Shown: positions 1 to 8,519, counted from the stretch's first letter. The stretch is DNA of 47,110 nt from DATMYQ01 sp035560935 (GCA_035560935.1 DATMYQ010000185.1:1-47110), one strand, 5' to 3'. Numbers and translations: made by a program. Notes: generated by a model from the sequence alone, not told the origin.

Positions 1-141
1 ATCGTGGCGTTGGGCATTTTGGTCAAAGTGACCGGAGTAGTCTCGCTGGAGACCATCCAGAAGACCGTGGCCAAACGGGTGCCACCGGCCACTGTGGGCA
101 AGAACATGGAGGCGTTGAAGCTTGGTTTTGACGCGGTGTAA
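1..141 (+). CDS. 2-oxoacid:ferredoxin oxidoreductase gamma subunit, C-terminal end (partial)
   Basis: Frame 1 is open from the window edge to TAA at 139-141 and encodes 46 residues. The sequence runs IVALGILVKVTGVVSLE, then an alternating amphipathic stretch ending in LKLGFDAV. This matches the C-terminal end of the gamma (POR/KOR gamma-type) subunit of 2-oxoacid:ferredoxin oxidoreductases, where a GVVS-E element is followed by a helix containing a V-P pair. Such subunits join alpha and beta chains that oxidise pyruvate or 2-oxoglutarate to the acyl-CoA with reduction of ferredoxin. The start and the rest of the gene lie outside the window, so the substrate cannot be decided. A terminator follows at 187-239. 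Confidence 0.7.
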   Translation: MVALGILVKVTGVVSLETIQKTVAKRVPPATVGKNMEALKLGFDAV

Positions 142-186
142 GCTTCAGGAACCACAACCAGCGGCGAAATGATAGGTTTTTCCGCT

Positions 187-239
187 ACAGGGAGATGTCT
201 TGGTCACGCGGATGCGTGCCAGGGTATCTCTCTGTTTTT
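187..239 (+). terminator. Intrinsic terminator after the oxidoreductase gene
   Basis: ACAGGGAGAT at 187-196 pairs with ATCTCTCTGT at 226-235, with a second inner helix (GGTCACGC/GCGTGCC) and a run of T at 234-239. It ends the operon whose last gene stops at 141. Confidence 0.75.
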
Positions 240-361
240 ATCCATCAGTTTCCGGCGATGTAAGTGACGGTAAGCCCAGGTTTTGCGAAAAGAGCGCCGC
301 CAATTTTCCCGGTCACGGGGTAAAAATATACTTTCGGATAGTGCGAAAGCGCCAGGCAAAC

Positions 362-370
362 TGCTATAAT
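362..370 (+). promoter_or_regulatory. Extended -10 promoter for the NlpC/P60 gene
   Basis: TGCTATAAT at 362-370 is a perfect -10 hexamer with the TG extension, 77 bases before the start at 447. No convincing -35 is present at 17 bp spacing, which is usual for extended -10 promoters. The rest of the 142-446 interval holds only the upstream terminator; I see no other gene in it. Confidence 0.55.
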
Positions 371-446
371 GACGATGATGCCGGGAGACTTGCGCCAGAG
401 AGCAAATGGACGAACCGGAGTTGTTTTCGGACAGAAAGGAGACAGT

Positions 447-1298
447 ATGAACAATCGAACATCAAGGTATTTCAAACCAATCTGCGGCTTTTTGCTGCTT
501 ATGGCGACGCTGGCCGCATCGCTGCCGTCGGCGGAGGCGTTTCAGCTGAGCATCACCAATCATTACGATAAAGAGAAATCGGTGGCGGTGGCTTATCATG
601 ATGACAATGTGAACAAATGGGCCTGCAAGGGCTGGTATAATGTGCCGGCGGGTGAGACCCGGAATTATGCGGTGCCTGAATCCAGCAGCCTGCCCTACGT
701 TTATGTCTACAGCGCCGCCTGGAAGGGCGGCGACCGCAAAGACACCGTTTCACTGGGTGTCGTTAATAATAAATTCAAATATTATGAGGACGGGGATTTA
801 CCGGCGGAGGCCACCAACCCCCGCACCGTAGCCTTTACAAAAATGGATATTCAGGAGGATGCCATCCGTCTGGTTTTGGAACCGCCGGCGGGATCGGCAC
901 CGGCAGAAAGCGGCGGCCTGGGCGCGAAAATCGTGCATCTGGCGCTGCAGCAAAAAGGTAAACCCTATGCGTGGGGCGGTGCTGCGCCGGAAAGTGGTTT
1001 TGACTGTTCCGGACTCACGTATTACGTGCTGGGGCAACTGGGCGTCAGCATTGAGCGTACCGCGGACGTCCAGTATCATCCGCAGGAGTCCATCGGCTAC
1101 CGGAACTTGCAGCCGGGGGATCTGGTGTTTTTCTTCGGCAACCCGGAACCGAATCATGTCGGCATTTATATCGGTAACAATCAGTTTATTCATGCGGCCA
1201 ACACCAAGGGAGCCGGGCCGGGCGCGACCGGCCAGGTGATGATTAATCAGTTCGATCAATGGTACAAGAGTAAATTTGTCGGCGGCCGCCGCTTATAA
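447..1298 (+). CDS. Secreted DUF1036-NlpC/P60 peptidoglycan endopeptidase
   Basis: The protein has 283 residues. I chose the ATG at 447 because AAAGGAG lies just upstream and the next residues form a signal peptide: a basic start, a hydrophobic core at 12-25, and a likely cut after the Ala-Glu-Ala at 29-31. Residues 32-100 resemble DUF1036, with a conserved pattern of aromatic residues and GW-YNVPAGE. Residues 158-283 form an NlpC/P60 domain with the catalytic Cys187 in DCSG, His237 in NHVGIYIG and a polar third residue near His249. Family members cut gamma-D-Glu-diaminopimelate or related bonds in wall peptides. The gene stands alone, with its own promoter and terminator. The role of DUF1036 is not known; in this position it may bind wall or surface material. 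Confidence 0.88.
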   Translation: MNNRTSRYFKPICGFLLLMATLAASLPSAEAFQLSITNHYDKEKSVAVAYHDDNVNKWACKGWYNVPAGETRNYAVPESSSLPYVYVYSAAWKGGDRKDTVSLGVVNNKFKYYEDGDLPAEATNPRTVAFTKMDIQEDAIRLVLEPPAGSAPAESGGLGAKIVHLALQQKGKPYAWGGAAPESGFDCSGLTYYVLGQLGVSIERTADVQYHPQESIGYRNLQPGDLVFFFGNPEPNHVGIYIGNNQFIHAANTKGAGPGATGQVMINQFDQWYKSKFVGGRRL

Positions 1299-1312
1299 AA
1301 TATCAGAACAGA

Positions 1313-1358
1313 AACAGCAGACGCTGCCGTTGATACCGGCAATGTCTGCTGTTTTTTT
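1313..1358 (+). terminator. Intrinsic terminator after the NlpC/P60 gene
   Basis: AACAGCAGAC at 1313-1322 is perfectly complementary to GTCTGCTGTT at 1343-1352 and is followed by a T run to 1358. The minus-strand gene ending at 1433 converges on it, but the A-rich left side is weak as a terminator in that direction. Confidence 0.9.
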
Positions 1359-1432
1359 ATGGTGTGCTGTGAGCGGTACAGAGAGGAATCAGGGCGGGTG
1401 AGGCACAAACCCCGTTTGTCGCAGTCGCTGGA

Positions 1433-3997
1433 TCAGTCCGGGTTTTTATCGGAAAATTTTAACGGCTCGATTTTAAAATTGGCGTTGGCCAGGATTTCCG
1501 GCCAGCTTTTCACCATGGTGTATATAACGTGTTTTTGATCCGGAGGCAACAGTTCCCAACGCACCAGATTCGGATCTGTTTTTTTCTCCCAGTCTAAGAC
1601 GTTGCAGCGTTTCCAACCGTTGGCTTTTCTGTAGCGGAGCCAGTAGGAATGTTCCGAGACGGCCAACGTCTCCAGTTCGCTTTCACTAAATTCGATGATT
1701 TCCGGGATTTCTTTTACCGAAATCACATCATAATTAATCTTTAACAGGGCATCGGGAATGTGCTTGACCTGCTCGCGGAGAAAATCCTTAGCGGCGTCAG
1801 CCAGATCCTCCCAGGGCTGGACGGGCGTGACTGCGTCGAGAGTATGAGCGCCGTTCGGCGATTGCAGCTGTTCATAAATGACCATGGACAGGCTGTCAGT
1901 TTTTTCACTGTAGAAAGTATCATGCATCAGGTGGCGCAGGAAGGCTTCCTCATCGACGTGGAGCTTCAACTGTTCCTGGGACGGCAGATAGGACTGCTCC
2001 CATTTCCGGGCGTTAGTCAGCAAACTCATGTCCAAAATGGCTTCCATAGAACGGGATTCGTGTTTATAACGGGGGATTTTCAGCAGCGCCCGCAATACGC
2101 CGTCGTCGATCTGGGCTTCGGTGCCGAGAATCAGGTGCGGTGTCTTTTTTTCCAACAGAGAGCGCAGCAGCATGGCTCTCCGGAGAATGAACAACTGGTC
2201 GTTTTGCGGGTCGGTCTGATTGGGGCCCAGGATGTTGACGTAGCCCCGCAGGCGGCTGAGAAAATCGGGGCCTTTGGCATTTTTGAATTCCCGGGTAAAC
2301 TGTTTCAGTTCCTCTTCCTCGGCGATGTCTTCACCGCAAAAGGTCTGAATGGTATTGCTGGTGCCGCCGGCGAAAACGAAGATCGCCTTGCCCAGGGAAT
2401 GTTGCGAATCTCCTTCCCGGAAGACGCCGTCCTGCATCGGGGACAGAAAGTATTTCAGCCAGCCCAGTCTGCCTTCAAAAACCGAATCGAATTCGTCGAA
2501 AAAGACCAGCGGAATTTTTCCCTCCAGGGCCAGATCGCGGACTTTATGAAACGCGGTGATTAACTCCTGCGGTTTCCGAAACTGCGACAGATTGAAATTC
2601 AGGCGCCGGATCAATTGCGGGGCGATGCTGCCGGCAATCTGGGTTACGCCAAAGGACTTGCCGGAACCCGGTGTGCCGAATACGGCGATAGACAGCGGGC
2701 GTGTGGTATTAGTGGTGGAAACGTATTCCCACATCAGATTTTTGATGCTGCGGTAGCTTTCAATTTCCGTTCGGTCGACGGTCTGCAATTTGCCGAACTG
2801 GGCAATGGGGATATATTTCAGTGCATGCTGAACGCCTTTTTTTACGATGCTGTAGGCAATTTCGGCCAGATTGGTTGAACTTTTATCGTTAAGAATGTAC
2901 CAATACCGGGGCTGATCGGACGTGCGGATCGGCACGTCCTGAACATGCTCCCGGCAGATGAAACCGCAGGTATCTTCAGAAAATATTGACGCGTCCGGAA
3001 AGCGGGCGGCGGTGATGGTTTCGCCAAAGCCGGCTACAAAATAACGCTGGGCGGCAACAATCCCATCCCGGATTCCTTCACCCACAGAGAGAGAAAGTTC
3101 GTCGCCGCTCTGGATGCCGGCGATGATGCAGCGGGTGATGGCGGCGACAAAACAGGAGGTATAGCCGGACATCATGCCCAGATTACCGGCGAAAGAACTG
3201 CCTTCGAATTCATAGGGCAAAAAGTACAGATGGGATTCCGCAGGGCTTTCGTTTTTATGATAAATGGCACCTTCCAGGCCGAGCAGCACAATGAGGTGAC
3301 GGCAACTGGACAGAAACGCCAGTTTGGGATTGTTGTTCATTTGCCAGACGAAATCCTGCGCCGTCCGTTCCCAGGACAGCCCTTTGCTGATGTTCACGCC
3401 TTTGGAACGCAAATCGTCAATGTTGATAACCACGATGGCATTATCAATATGGCGGGCTTCGATGTTGTTCCACAGGCGGCTGGACTGGCTGGGGTTGCTC
3501 ATTTTACATAGAATGAGCGGTGTCTTGCCCGGAGCTTTGAGCGCCAGGGGCCAGAAGTTCTCACTACGGTTAAACCCGTTATTCTCGTCGTCAATAATGA
3601 TCATATCCGCGTCAGGGTCATCATTGACGATCGGCAGCAGTTTCATCGTGCCGCCAAGCGGCCCGGCAAAGCCCAGCAGGCGCTTCAAGCGATAGACCTC
3701 ACCGGAACTTTCCGGCCGGGACAACACGGGAAACAAAGCCACTTCGCCGAAGGACTGGAGAAAGTCGCTGACGGCAACCGAGGAAAAATCCGGTGGCTGC
3801 GGCGACAGGACGTCAAGATCCGTTGCCAGCGAGACCAGACGGGAGAGCAGCAAGGCCTCACCGGGCAGGGAGACGCTATGAACGTTCAAATGGGTTTGCC
3901 AGTTCAAACCGTTATGGTTGCGGGAGTCCGTCCGCCAATATAGCGAGTTGATGCAGATATCGCCGGAAACTACAATTTTAAAAATCGGATCTGACAT
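1433..3997 (-). CDS. Sugar-kinase-like / AAA+ ATPase / RyR-like multidomain protein
   Basis: The protein has 854 residues. The start at 3997 is set by AAAAAAGGAG eight bases upstream; an in-frame start 14 codons earlier has no ribosome site. Three parts can be seen. Residues 1-330 begin with VVSGDICIN and include DADMIIIDDENNGFN and a TSCFVAAITRCI helix, a layout reminiscent of PfkB/ribokinase-fold proteins, but no clear catalytic GAGD motif is visible. Residues 430-660 form an AAA+ domain: Walker A GTPGSGKS at 441-448, Walker B LVFFDEFD at 497-504, a sensor-1-like FAGGTSN near 542-548, and candidate arginine fingers in SRLRG near 581-585. Residues 778-840 (HSYWLRYRKANGW, then LVRWELLPPDQK) match the ryanodine-receptor RyR fold pattern. 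It stands alone, divergent from the transporter at 4278. The ATPase assignment is firm; the two flanking assignments are pattern recognition only. Its function is unknown, and a conflict or stress-sensing role is possible. Confidence 0.7.
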   Translation of the reverse strand: MSDPIFKIVVSGDICINSLYWRTDSRNHNGLNWQTHLNVHSVSLPGEALLLSRLVSLATDLDVLSPQPPDFSSVAVSDFLQSFGEVALFPVLSRPESSGEVYRLKRLLGFAGPLGGTMKLLPIVNDDPDADMIIIDDENNGFNRSENFWPLALKAPGKTPLILCKMSNPSQSSRLWNNIEARHIDNAIVVINIDDLRSKGVNISKGLSWERTAQDFVWQMNNNPKLAFLSSCRHLIVLLGLEGAIYHKNESPAESHLYFLPYEFEGSSFAGNLGMMSGYTSCFVAAITRCIIAGIQSGDELSLSVGEGIRDGIVAAQRYFVAGFGETITAARFPDASIFSEDTCGFICREHVQDVPIRTSDQPRYWYILNDKSSTNLAEIAYSIVKKGVQHALKYIPIAQFGKLQTVDRTEIESYRSIKNLMWEYVSTTNTTRPLSIAVFGTPGSGKSFGVTQIAGSIAPQLIRRLNFNLSQFRKPQELITAFHKVRDLALEGKIPLVFFDEFDSVFEGRLGWLKYFLSPMQDGVFREGDSQHSLGKAIFVFAGGTSNTIQTFCGEDIAEEEELKQFTREFKNAKGPDFLSRLRGYVNILGPNQTDPQNDQLFILRRAMLLRSLLEKKTPHLILGTEAQIDDGVLRALLKIPRYKHESRSMEAILDMSLLTNARKWEQSYLPSQEQLKLHVDEEAFLRHLMHDTFYSEKTDSLSMVIYEQLQSPNGAHTLDAVTPVQPWEDLADAAKDFLREQVKHIPDALLKINYDVISVKEIPEIIEFSESELETLAVSEHSYWLRYRKANGWKRCNVLDWEKKTDPNLVRWELLPPDQKHVIYTMVKSWPEILANANFKIEPLKFSDKNPD

Positions 3998-4277
3998 AAT
4001 CACGGCTCCTTTTTTCTTTGGATTCCACGTATTTGGCAAAAGAGAAGCGTTGGAGACCGGAGTGCAGCCATGGCCGCGATGTAATCACCGGATATTACTG
4101 TGCAATGTTATATTATCATAATTAGAAAAGAAAATCTGTTAATGCCGTGTAAATATTAATGGCAAGATTGACAAAAGCCTCCTCGATCGGGCAGGAATTG
4201 TGTTTTCCTTCCAGAAGGTTTATAAAAAAAGAACCTCCGGTCCATGAAAAGGGTAAAACAGGAAGGGGAGGGATAAA

Positions 4278-5582
4278 ATGAGTGAGGGTACGGCAGAATC
4301 CGGCGAATGGTTCGGACATCCCAAAGGATTGTACGTACTGTTTTTTGTGGAGATGTGGGAACGGTTCTCTTACTATGGCATGCGGGCCCTGCTGGTTTTC
4401 TATATGACGAAACATCTGCTGTTTTCGCAGGGGCAGGCATCGGAAATTTACGGGCTGTACACCGGTTTGGCCTATTTTACACCTTTTTTTGGCGGAATTC
4501 TGGCGGACCGGTTTTGGGGGCAGCGCAAAGCAGTGATGATTGGCGGTGTGCTGATGGCGGCAGGACACTTTGCCATGGCCTTTGAATCGTTGTTTTTTCC
4601 GGCACTGGGACTTTTGGTGCTGGGCAACGGCGCGTTTAAACCCAATGTGTCCACCCAGGTGGGGACGCTGTATCCGGAGGGAGATCCCCGGCGCGATTCG
4701 GCGTTCAGCATTTTTTATGTGGGCATTAACCTGGGAGCGTTTTTGTCGCCGCTGGTTTGCGGCACGTTGGGCGAAGTGTGGGGCTGGCATTACGGATTTG
4801 CCGTGGCCGGTGTCGGTATGATGGTGGGTTTGGGCATTTATCTCTGGGGCCAGAAATATCTGGCGTCTGACCGTTTGATGAAGCGACAGGAACAGCAACA
4901 AACCGCTGAGGAACCGCTGACGAAGGATGATAAAATCAGGATGATGATTCTGGCGGTGGTTTGTTTGTTCAATATTGCCTTCTGGGCCGCCTATGAACAG
5001 CAGGGGAACACGCTGGCGCTGTGGGCGGATGAAGACACCGACCGTTACCTGCGGGGCTGGGAGATCCCTGCCACCTGGTTTCAGTCGGTGAATCCGTTTT
5101 GCATTTTCTTTCTGACCCCCTTCGTCACGGGCTTTTGGGCCTGGCGGAACCGCCAGGGGCAGGGAATGGGGGCCATCGGCAAAATGTCGGTGGGCTGCCT
5201 GCTACTGGGCCTGTCCTTTTTGATCATGGTGCCGGCAGCGGTGCTTTATGATGCGCACGGAACACCGGTCAGCATGTTCTGGCTGGTCGGCAGTATTTTT
5301 GTGATGACGCTCGGTGAATTGTATCTGTCGCCGGTGGGACTGTCGCTGGTGACCAAGCTGGCGCCGCCCCGGCTGGTGTCCATGTGTATGGGCGGCTGGT
5401 TTTTTTCCCAGTTTATCGGCAACAGTCTGGCGGGTTATATCGGCAGCTACTGGGACGTGGTGGCAAAACCGCATTTCTTTTTGCTGCTGGCGGCGATGGC
5501 TACGGTGTCGGGGCTTTGTATCGCGCTGTATTTGCAGTATTTAAAGCGGACGGAGCACCGGAAACATATTCTGACGGTGTAG
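4278..5582 (+). CDS. POT/PTR2-family proton-coupled di-/tripeptide transporter
   Basis: The protein has 434 residues and is an integral membrane protein of the major facilitator superfamily. The family mark is near the N-terminus: EMWERFSYYGMRALLVFY holds the ExxERFxYY motif used for proton coupling and peptide binding. It is followed by a GGILADRFWGQRK loop between helices 2 and 3 and by the FYVGINLGAFLSPL signature of PTR2 proteins. Such proteins import small peptides with protons across the cytoplasmic membrane. GGGGAGGG lies just before the ATG. It is slightly shorter than typical bacterial members. The next transporter starts 84 bases downstream, so the two may share a transcript, although their substrates should differ. 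Confidence 0.92.
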   Translation: MSEGTAESGEWFGHPKGLYVLFFVEMWERFSYYGMRALLVFYMTKHLLFSQGQASEIYGLYTGLAYFTPFFGGILADRFWGQRKAVMIGGVLMAAGHFAMAFESLFFPALGLLVLGNGAFKPNVSTQVGTLYPEGDPRRDSAFSIFYVGINLGAFLSPLVCGTLGEVWGWHYGFAVAGVGMMVGLGIYLWGQKYLASDRLMKRQEQQQTAEEPLTKDDKIRMMILAVVCLFNIAFWAAYEQQGNTLALWADEDTDRYLRGWEIPATWFQSVNPFCIFFLTPFVTGFWAWRNRQGQGMGAIGKMSVGCLLLGLSFLIMVPAAVLYDAHGTPVSMFWLVGSIFVMTLGELYLSPVGLSLVTKLAPPRLVSMCMGGWFFSQFIGNSLAGYIGSYWDVVAKPHFFLLLAAMATVSGLCIALYLQYLKRTEHRKHILTV

Positions 5583-5666
5583 ACTGGCTGGAGATAATGC
5601 GACAATGGACGACGGACGAGGAGAGGACGAAGGTGCTGACAATGAGCGTATGAGGAGGAGTGAAAC

Positions 5667-6866
5667 TTGGTTGTCGATAAAAAGAAGCTGGTGCTGGTGC
5701 TGGCGATGACTTTGGCTTTGGGCCTGTCGTCGACCGATATTTACTTGGCGTCATTGCCGCGGCTGGCCGAAGAATTTCACGTGGATGCGGACTGGGCCAA
5801 CCTGACGTTGAGTGTTTATACCGCCGGCATGGCGCTGGGCTGTCTTTTGTGCGGCTTTGCCAGTGACCGCTTTGGCCGGCGCCGGATGTACCTGGGGGCA
5901 TTGGGGGCTTATGTCGTTGCTTCGGCGGCCATTGGCATGATGCCGGATCTGGAGGCGGTCATTGCTCTGCGGTTTGTGCAGGGGCTGGTGGTTGCGGTTT
6001 TTGTGATTACCAGCCGGCAGGTGATTGCCGATATTTGCGATGAGCAGGAAATGGTCAAATATACGGCGATTCTAACCATGGGTATTATTTTGTCGCCGGC
6101 GCTGGCGCCGGTGATTGGGGCTTATATTGCGCATTTTTCCTCGTGGCGGATGTGCTTTTGGGTGAGCGCGGCTTTTGGCCTGATCATGCTGCTGCTGGTG
6201 GCGTGGCGACTGCCGGAAACTTTGCCGCAGCCGCGACCGTTGCCGGCGGCGGGCAATTTGTTGCGGGAATACCGGGAAATTTTACAAAACCGGCAGTTTC
6301 TCTGCTACGCGTCGATTATTACGCTGTGCTATTGTGCCTTTTTCTCGTTCCTGACCATGTCCAGCTTTATCTACATCAGTGAACTTGGCGTCGATCCCCG
6401 TTGGTTTTCCAAGATTTTCATTTTACTGGCGCTGGTGTATCTCATCGGTAACACCACGTTGCAGCGTCTGAACGCCCGGAATACGGCAAAAGAAAAAATG
6501 GTGTACTGGGGACTGCTTATCTCGCTGGCGGGGGCTTATTTCAGCCTGTTGGCAATGTTGGCGTGGGATCATCTCTGGATCGGAATCATTCTCAGCGTGG
6601 GTGCCGCCATGATGCGCGGCGCTTACGCCTTACTGCAGGCGCCGGCGCAGGTGCTGACGATGCTGGCCTGTTCGGATCGTCCGGGAACCACGGTGGGACT
6701 GATTTTCTTTTTGCAGTTCGTCGCGGGAGCGCTGACCAGTGCGGGAGTGTCTGTTTTTCATGAATACGCGATTGGCGCCACGGTCATTACGATGGCGGTT
6801 TGTCTGACGCTGGCAATGGCGGCGTACGGTGTGGAACGGCGCCGGGTGGCGACTGCCGGAGTGTAA
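5667..6866 (+). CDS. MFS drug-efflux-type transporter, Bcr/CflA (DHA1) family
   Basis: The protein has 399 residues and about 12 hydrophobic helices. The start is TTG at 5667, chosen because AGGAGGAG lies at 5652-5660 and the first helix begins directly after. The opening TDIYLASLPRLAEEF is the usual first-helix motif of Bcr/CflA proteins. GFASDRFGRRRMYLGA is the MFS motif A between helices 2 and 3, and GIILSPALAPVIGAYI is the helix-5 motif C typical of antiporters. Family members export drugs or metabolites in exchange for protons. The substrate cannot be read from sequence. It follows the peptide transporter gene on the same strand with no visible terminator between. Confidence 0.88.
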   Translation: MVVDKKKLVLVLAMTLALGLSSTDIYLASLPRLAEEFHVDADWANLTLSVYTAGMALGCLLCGFASDRFGRRRMYLGALGAYVVASAAIGMMPDLEAVIALRFVQGLVVAVFVITSRQVIADICDEQEMVKYTAILTMGIILSPALAPVIGAYIAHFSSWRMCFWVSAAFGLIMLLLVAWRLPETLPQPRPLPAAGNLLREYREILQNRQFLCYASIITLCYCAFFSFLTMSSFIYISELGVDPRWFSKIFILLALVYLIGNTTLQRLNARNTAKEKMVYWGLLISLAGAYFSLLAMLAWDHLWIGIILSVGAAMMRGAYALLQAPAQVLTMLACSDRPGTTVGLIFFLQFVAGALTSAGVSVFHEYAIGATVITMAVCLTLAMAAYGVERRRVATAGV

Positions 6867-6993
6867 GGACGGGTTAGACAAAAAAGCACTGCTTCCCCTT
6901 CTCTTGCTCGGGAAATACAGCACTTGTCAGAAAATTGCCGTGTGCTTAACGTGATGTTAACCAAAAATTAAAATTAGCCGTGGCCGAAAACGG

Positions 6994-6999
6994 TATAAT
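6994..6999 (+). promoter_or_regulatory. -10 box upstream of the pyrophosphatase gene
   Basis: A perfect TATAAT lies at 6994-6999, 60 bases before the start at 7060. No good -35 is present at 16-18 bp spacing, so the promoter is either weak or activated. A TTAAC-GTGAT-GTTAA inverted repeat lies upstream near 6946-6960. Confidence 0.45.
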
Positions 7000-7059
7000 C
7001 AATAGGGAAAGGCAGAAATGAGTGGTGCGCGTGAACCCAAAAAGAGAGTGGAGGAATTC

Positions 7060-7716
7060 ATGTTGAAAAAAGTGCTTTTTAAAAAAATTCTACTGGCAGT
7101 ATTGATCGTGGCGGCCGGCAGCCTTGCGGTTGCTGACGCCAAAGAACTAGCGCCCAATGTCCGCTACCAAAATGATTACACCATCATCAGTGATAAAAAC
7201 CTGTACCGGGATTTTGTGCCGGTCAATCCGGATGGTTTGGTCAACGCGGTGGTGGAAATTCCGACAGGATATAACGATAAATGGGAAGTCGGTAAAAATG
7301 GGATCATGAACTGGGAACTGAAGGACGGCAAACCGCGCATTGTTGAATATCTGGGCTATCCGGGCAATTATGGCATGGTTCCCCGGACGGTCGGCGGTGA
7401 CGGCGACTCTCTGGACATTTTGGTGCTGGGACCGACAATACCCCGGGGAACCTGGGTGAACGTCAAAATTATCGGTGCGCTGAAACTGATGGATAAGGGT
7501 GAAGTCGATGATAAACTGATTGCGGTAGTGCCGGGCAGCTATTTTGCCAGCTGCGACAGTTTGGCAGATTTGAATGAAAAATTTCCCGGTGTGACCACCA
7601 TTGTGGAGACTTGGTTCACGAATTATAAAGGCGCGGGAAAAATGAAGTCACAGGGATTTGTTGAGGCGGAAGAAGCCCGGCAAATTATTGATGCGGCCGT
7701 CAAAGCCTATCAATGA
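7060..7716 (+). CDS. Exported family I inorganic pyrophosphatase
   Basis: The protein has 218 residues. The start at 7060 has GGAGG eight bases before it; an earlier in-frame ATG at 7018 lacks one. Residues 1-27 are a signal peptide (KK-rich start, hydrophobic stretch 10-22, AVADA before the cut). The mature part is a family I (soluble, Mg-dependent) pyrophosphatase: VVEIPTG near 64-70, EYLGYPGNYGMVP at 96-108, and the metal-binding signature D114-G-D116-S-L-D119. Family I enzymes hydrolyse pyrophosphate to two phosphates and are usually cytoplasmic, so the leader suggests action outside the inner membrane. The usual Pro in the DxDPxD signature is Ser here. The gene converges on the nif operon with only two bases between stop codons. 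Confidence 0.88.
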   Translation: MLKKVLFKKILLAVLIVAAGSLAVADAKELAPNVRYQNDYTIISDKNLYRDFVPVNPDGLVNAVVEIPTGYNDKWEVGKNGIMNWELKDGKPRIVEYLGYPGNYGMVPRTVGGDGDSLDILVLGPTIPRGTWVNVKIIGALKLMDKGEVDDKLIAVVPGSYFASCDSLADLNEKFPGVTTIVETWFTNYKGAGKMKSQGFVEAEEARQIIDAAVKAYQ

Positions 7717-7718
7717 CC

Positions 7719-8519
7719 TCATTGCGCCAGCAGCGGGGAAAAGTCGGGAAGCGCCGTCAGATCAGGCGAACTTTCATGATGAATGATCCGGCTCAGCGCC
7801 GTGGCCACTTCGGCCAGATTGGCATTGCCGGCCCGTTCACCGATGCCGCCGATGGTGACGCTGGCGAGTGCGGCGCCGGATTGCAGGGCGCTGAGAGTGT
7901 TGGCGGTGGCCAGGCCAAAGTCGTTGTGGCCGTGAAACTCCACCGGCAGCGGGCAACGGGGGATCAGATCCCGGAAGATGTCCGCCGTCCGGAACGGATC
8001 CAGCCGGCCGATGGTGTCGGCGTAACGGATGCGCTGCGCGCCCAGTTTGGCTGCTGTGTCGGCCACCTGCAGAAAAAACTCCGGGTCGGCCCGGGAGGCG
8101 TCTTCGGCGCCGACCGAAACTTCGCAGCCATAGCTGCGGGCCATGGATACCGCCTGGGTTAACGAGAAAAGGACCTGTTGCCGGTCCTTTTTTAGTTTGC
8201 GTTCGATATGCAAATCGGAAACCGGCACGGAGATGTGCAGAAAAGAGAAGCCGCAATGAATGGATGCCAGGATGTCCTCCGGCATCGCCCGGTTCCAGGA
8301 AAAGACCGTGGCGTCAAGCGGCGTGGCCAGAATCAGCCGCAACCCTTCCTGCTCAATCGGGCCCATCGCCGGCGTGCCGGCTTCGATCCAGCGGATGCCT
8401 GCCTGATCGAGGGCTAAGGCAATCTGTTGTTTTTCTGCGGCAGAAAACGCCAGACCGGCGGCCTGTTCACCGTCACGGAGCGTGGTGTCGACAAGCTGGG
8501 GCAGAATGAGACGGTCCAT
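7719..8519 (-). CDS. nifV: Homocitrate synthase, alpha (catalytic N-terminal) subunit NifV-alpha
   Basis: The protein has 266 residues and covers only the TIM-barrel half of NifV (full-length NifV is near 380). The active-site elements are intact: DTTLRDGEQ at 11-19 and the metal-binding HGHN at 196-199, within FHGHNDFGLATANTL. NifV condenses acetyl-CoA with 2-oxoglutarate to homocitrate, the organic ligand of FeMo-co. The C-terminal lid with the HESGIH element is missing here and is supplied by the upstream gene at 8473-9594. A split nifV of this kind, with omega before alpha, is known from Clostridium pasteurianum. The start at 8519 has AAAGGAG upstream and overlaps the end of the omega gene by 47 bases, suggesting translational coupling. 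It is the last gene of the nif operon. Confidence 0.9.
   Translation of the reverse strand: MDRLILPQLVDTTLRDGEQAAGLAFSAAEKQQIALALDQAGIRWIEAGTPAMGPIEQEGLRLILATPLDATVFSWNRAMPEDILASIHCGFSFLHISVPVSDLHIERKLKKDRQQVLFSLTQAVSMARSYGCEVSVGAEDASRADPEFFLQVADTAAKLGAQRIRYADTIGRLDPFRTADIFRDLIPRCPLPVEFHGHNDFGLATANTLSALQSGAALASVTIGGIGERAGNANLAEVATALSRIIHHESSPDLTALPDFSPLLAQ
8167..8193 (+). terminator. Plus-strand intrinsic terminator inside nifV-alpha
   Basis: AAAAGGACC at 8167-8175 and GGTCCTTTT at 8183-8191 form a nine-pair stem with a seven-base loop and six T at 8188-8193. It lies antisense within nifV-alpha (codons about 110-118) and is the first terminator met by transcripts running past the pyrophosphatase gene. 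On the minus strand it has a shorter T run and would lie under translating ribosomes. Confidence 0.6.

Noticed and set aside
4122..4901. 259-codon minus-strand frame across the start of the peptide transporter gene
   Set aside because: It is antisense to a clear POT transporter, has low-complexity His/Gln-rich sequence and no start signals.
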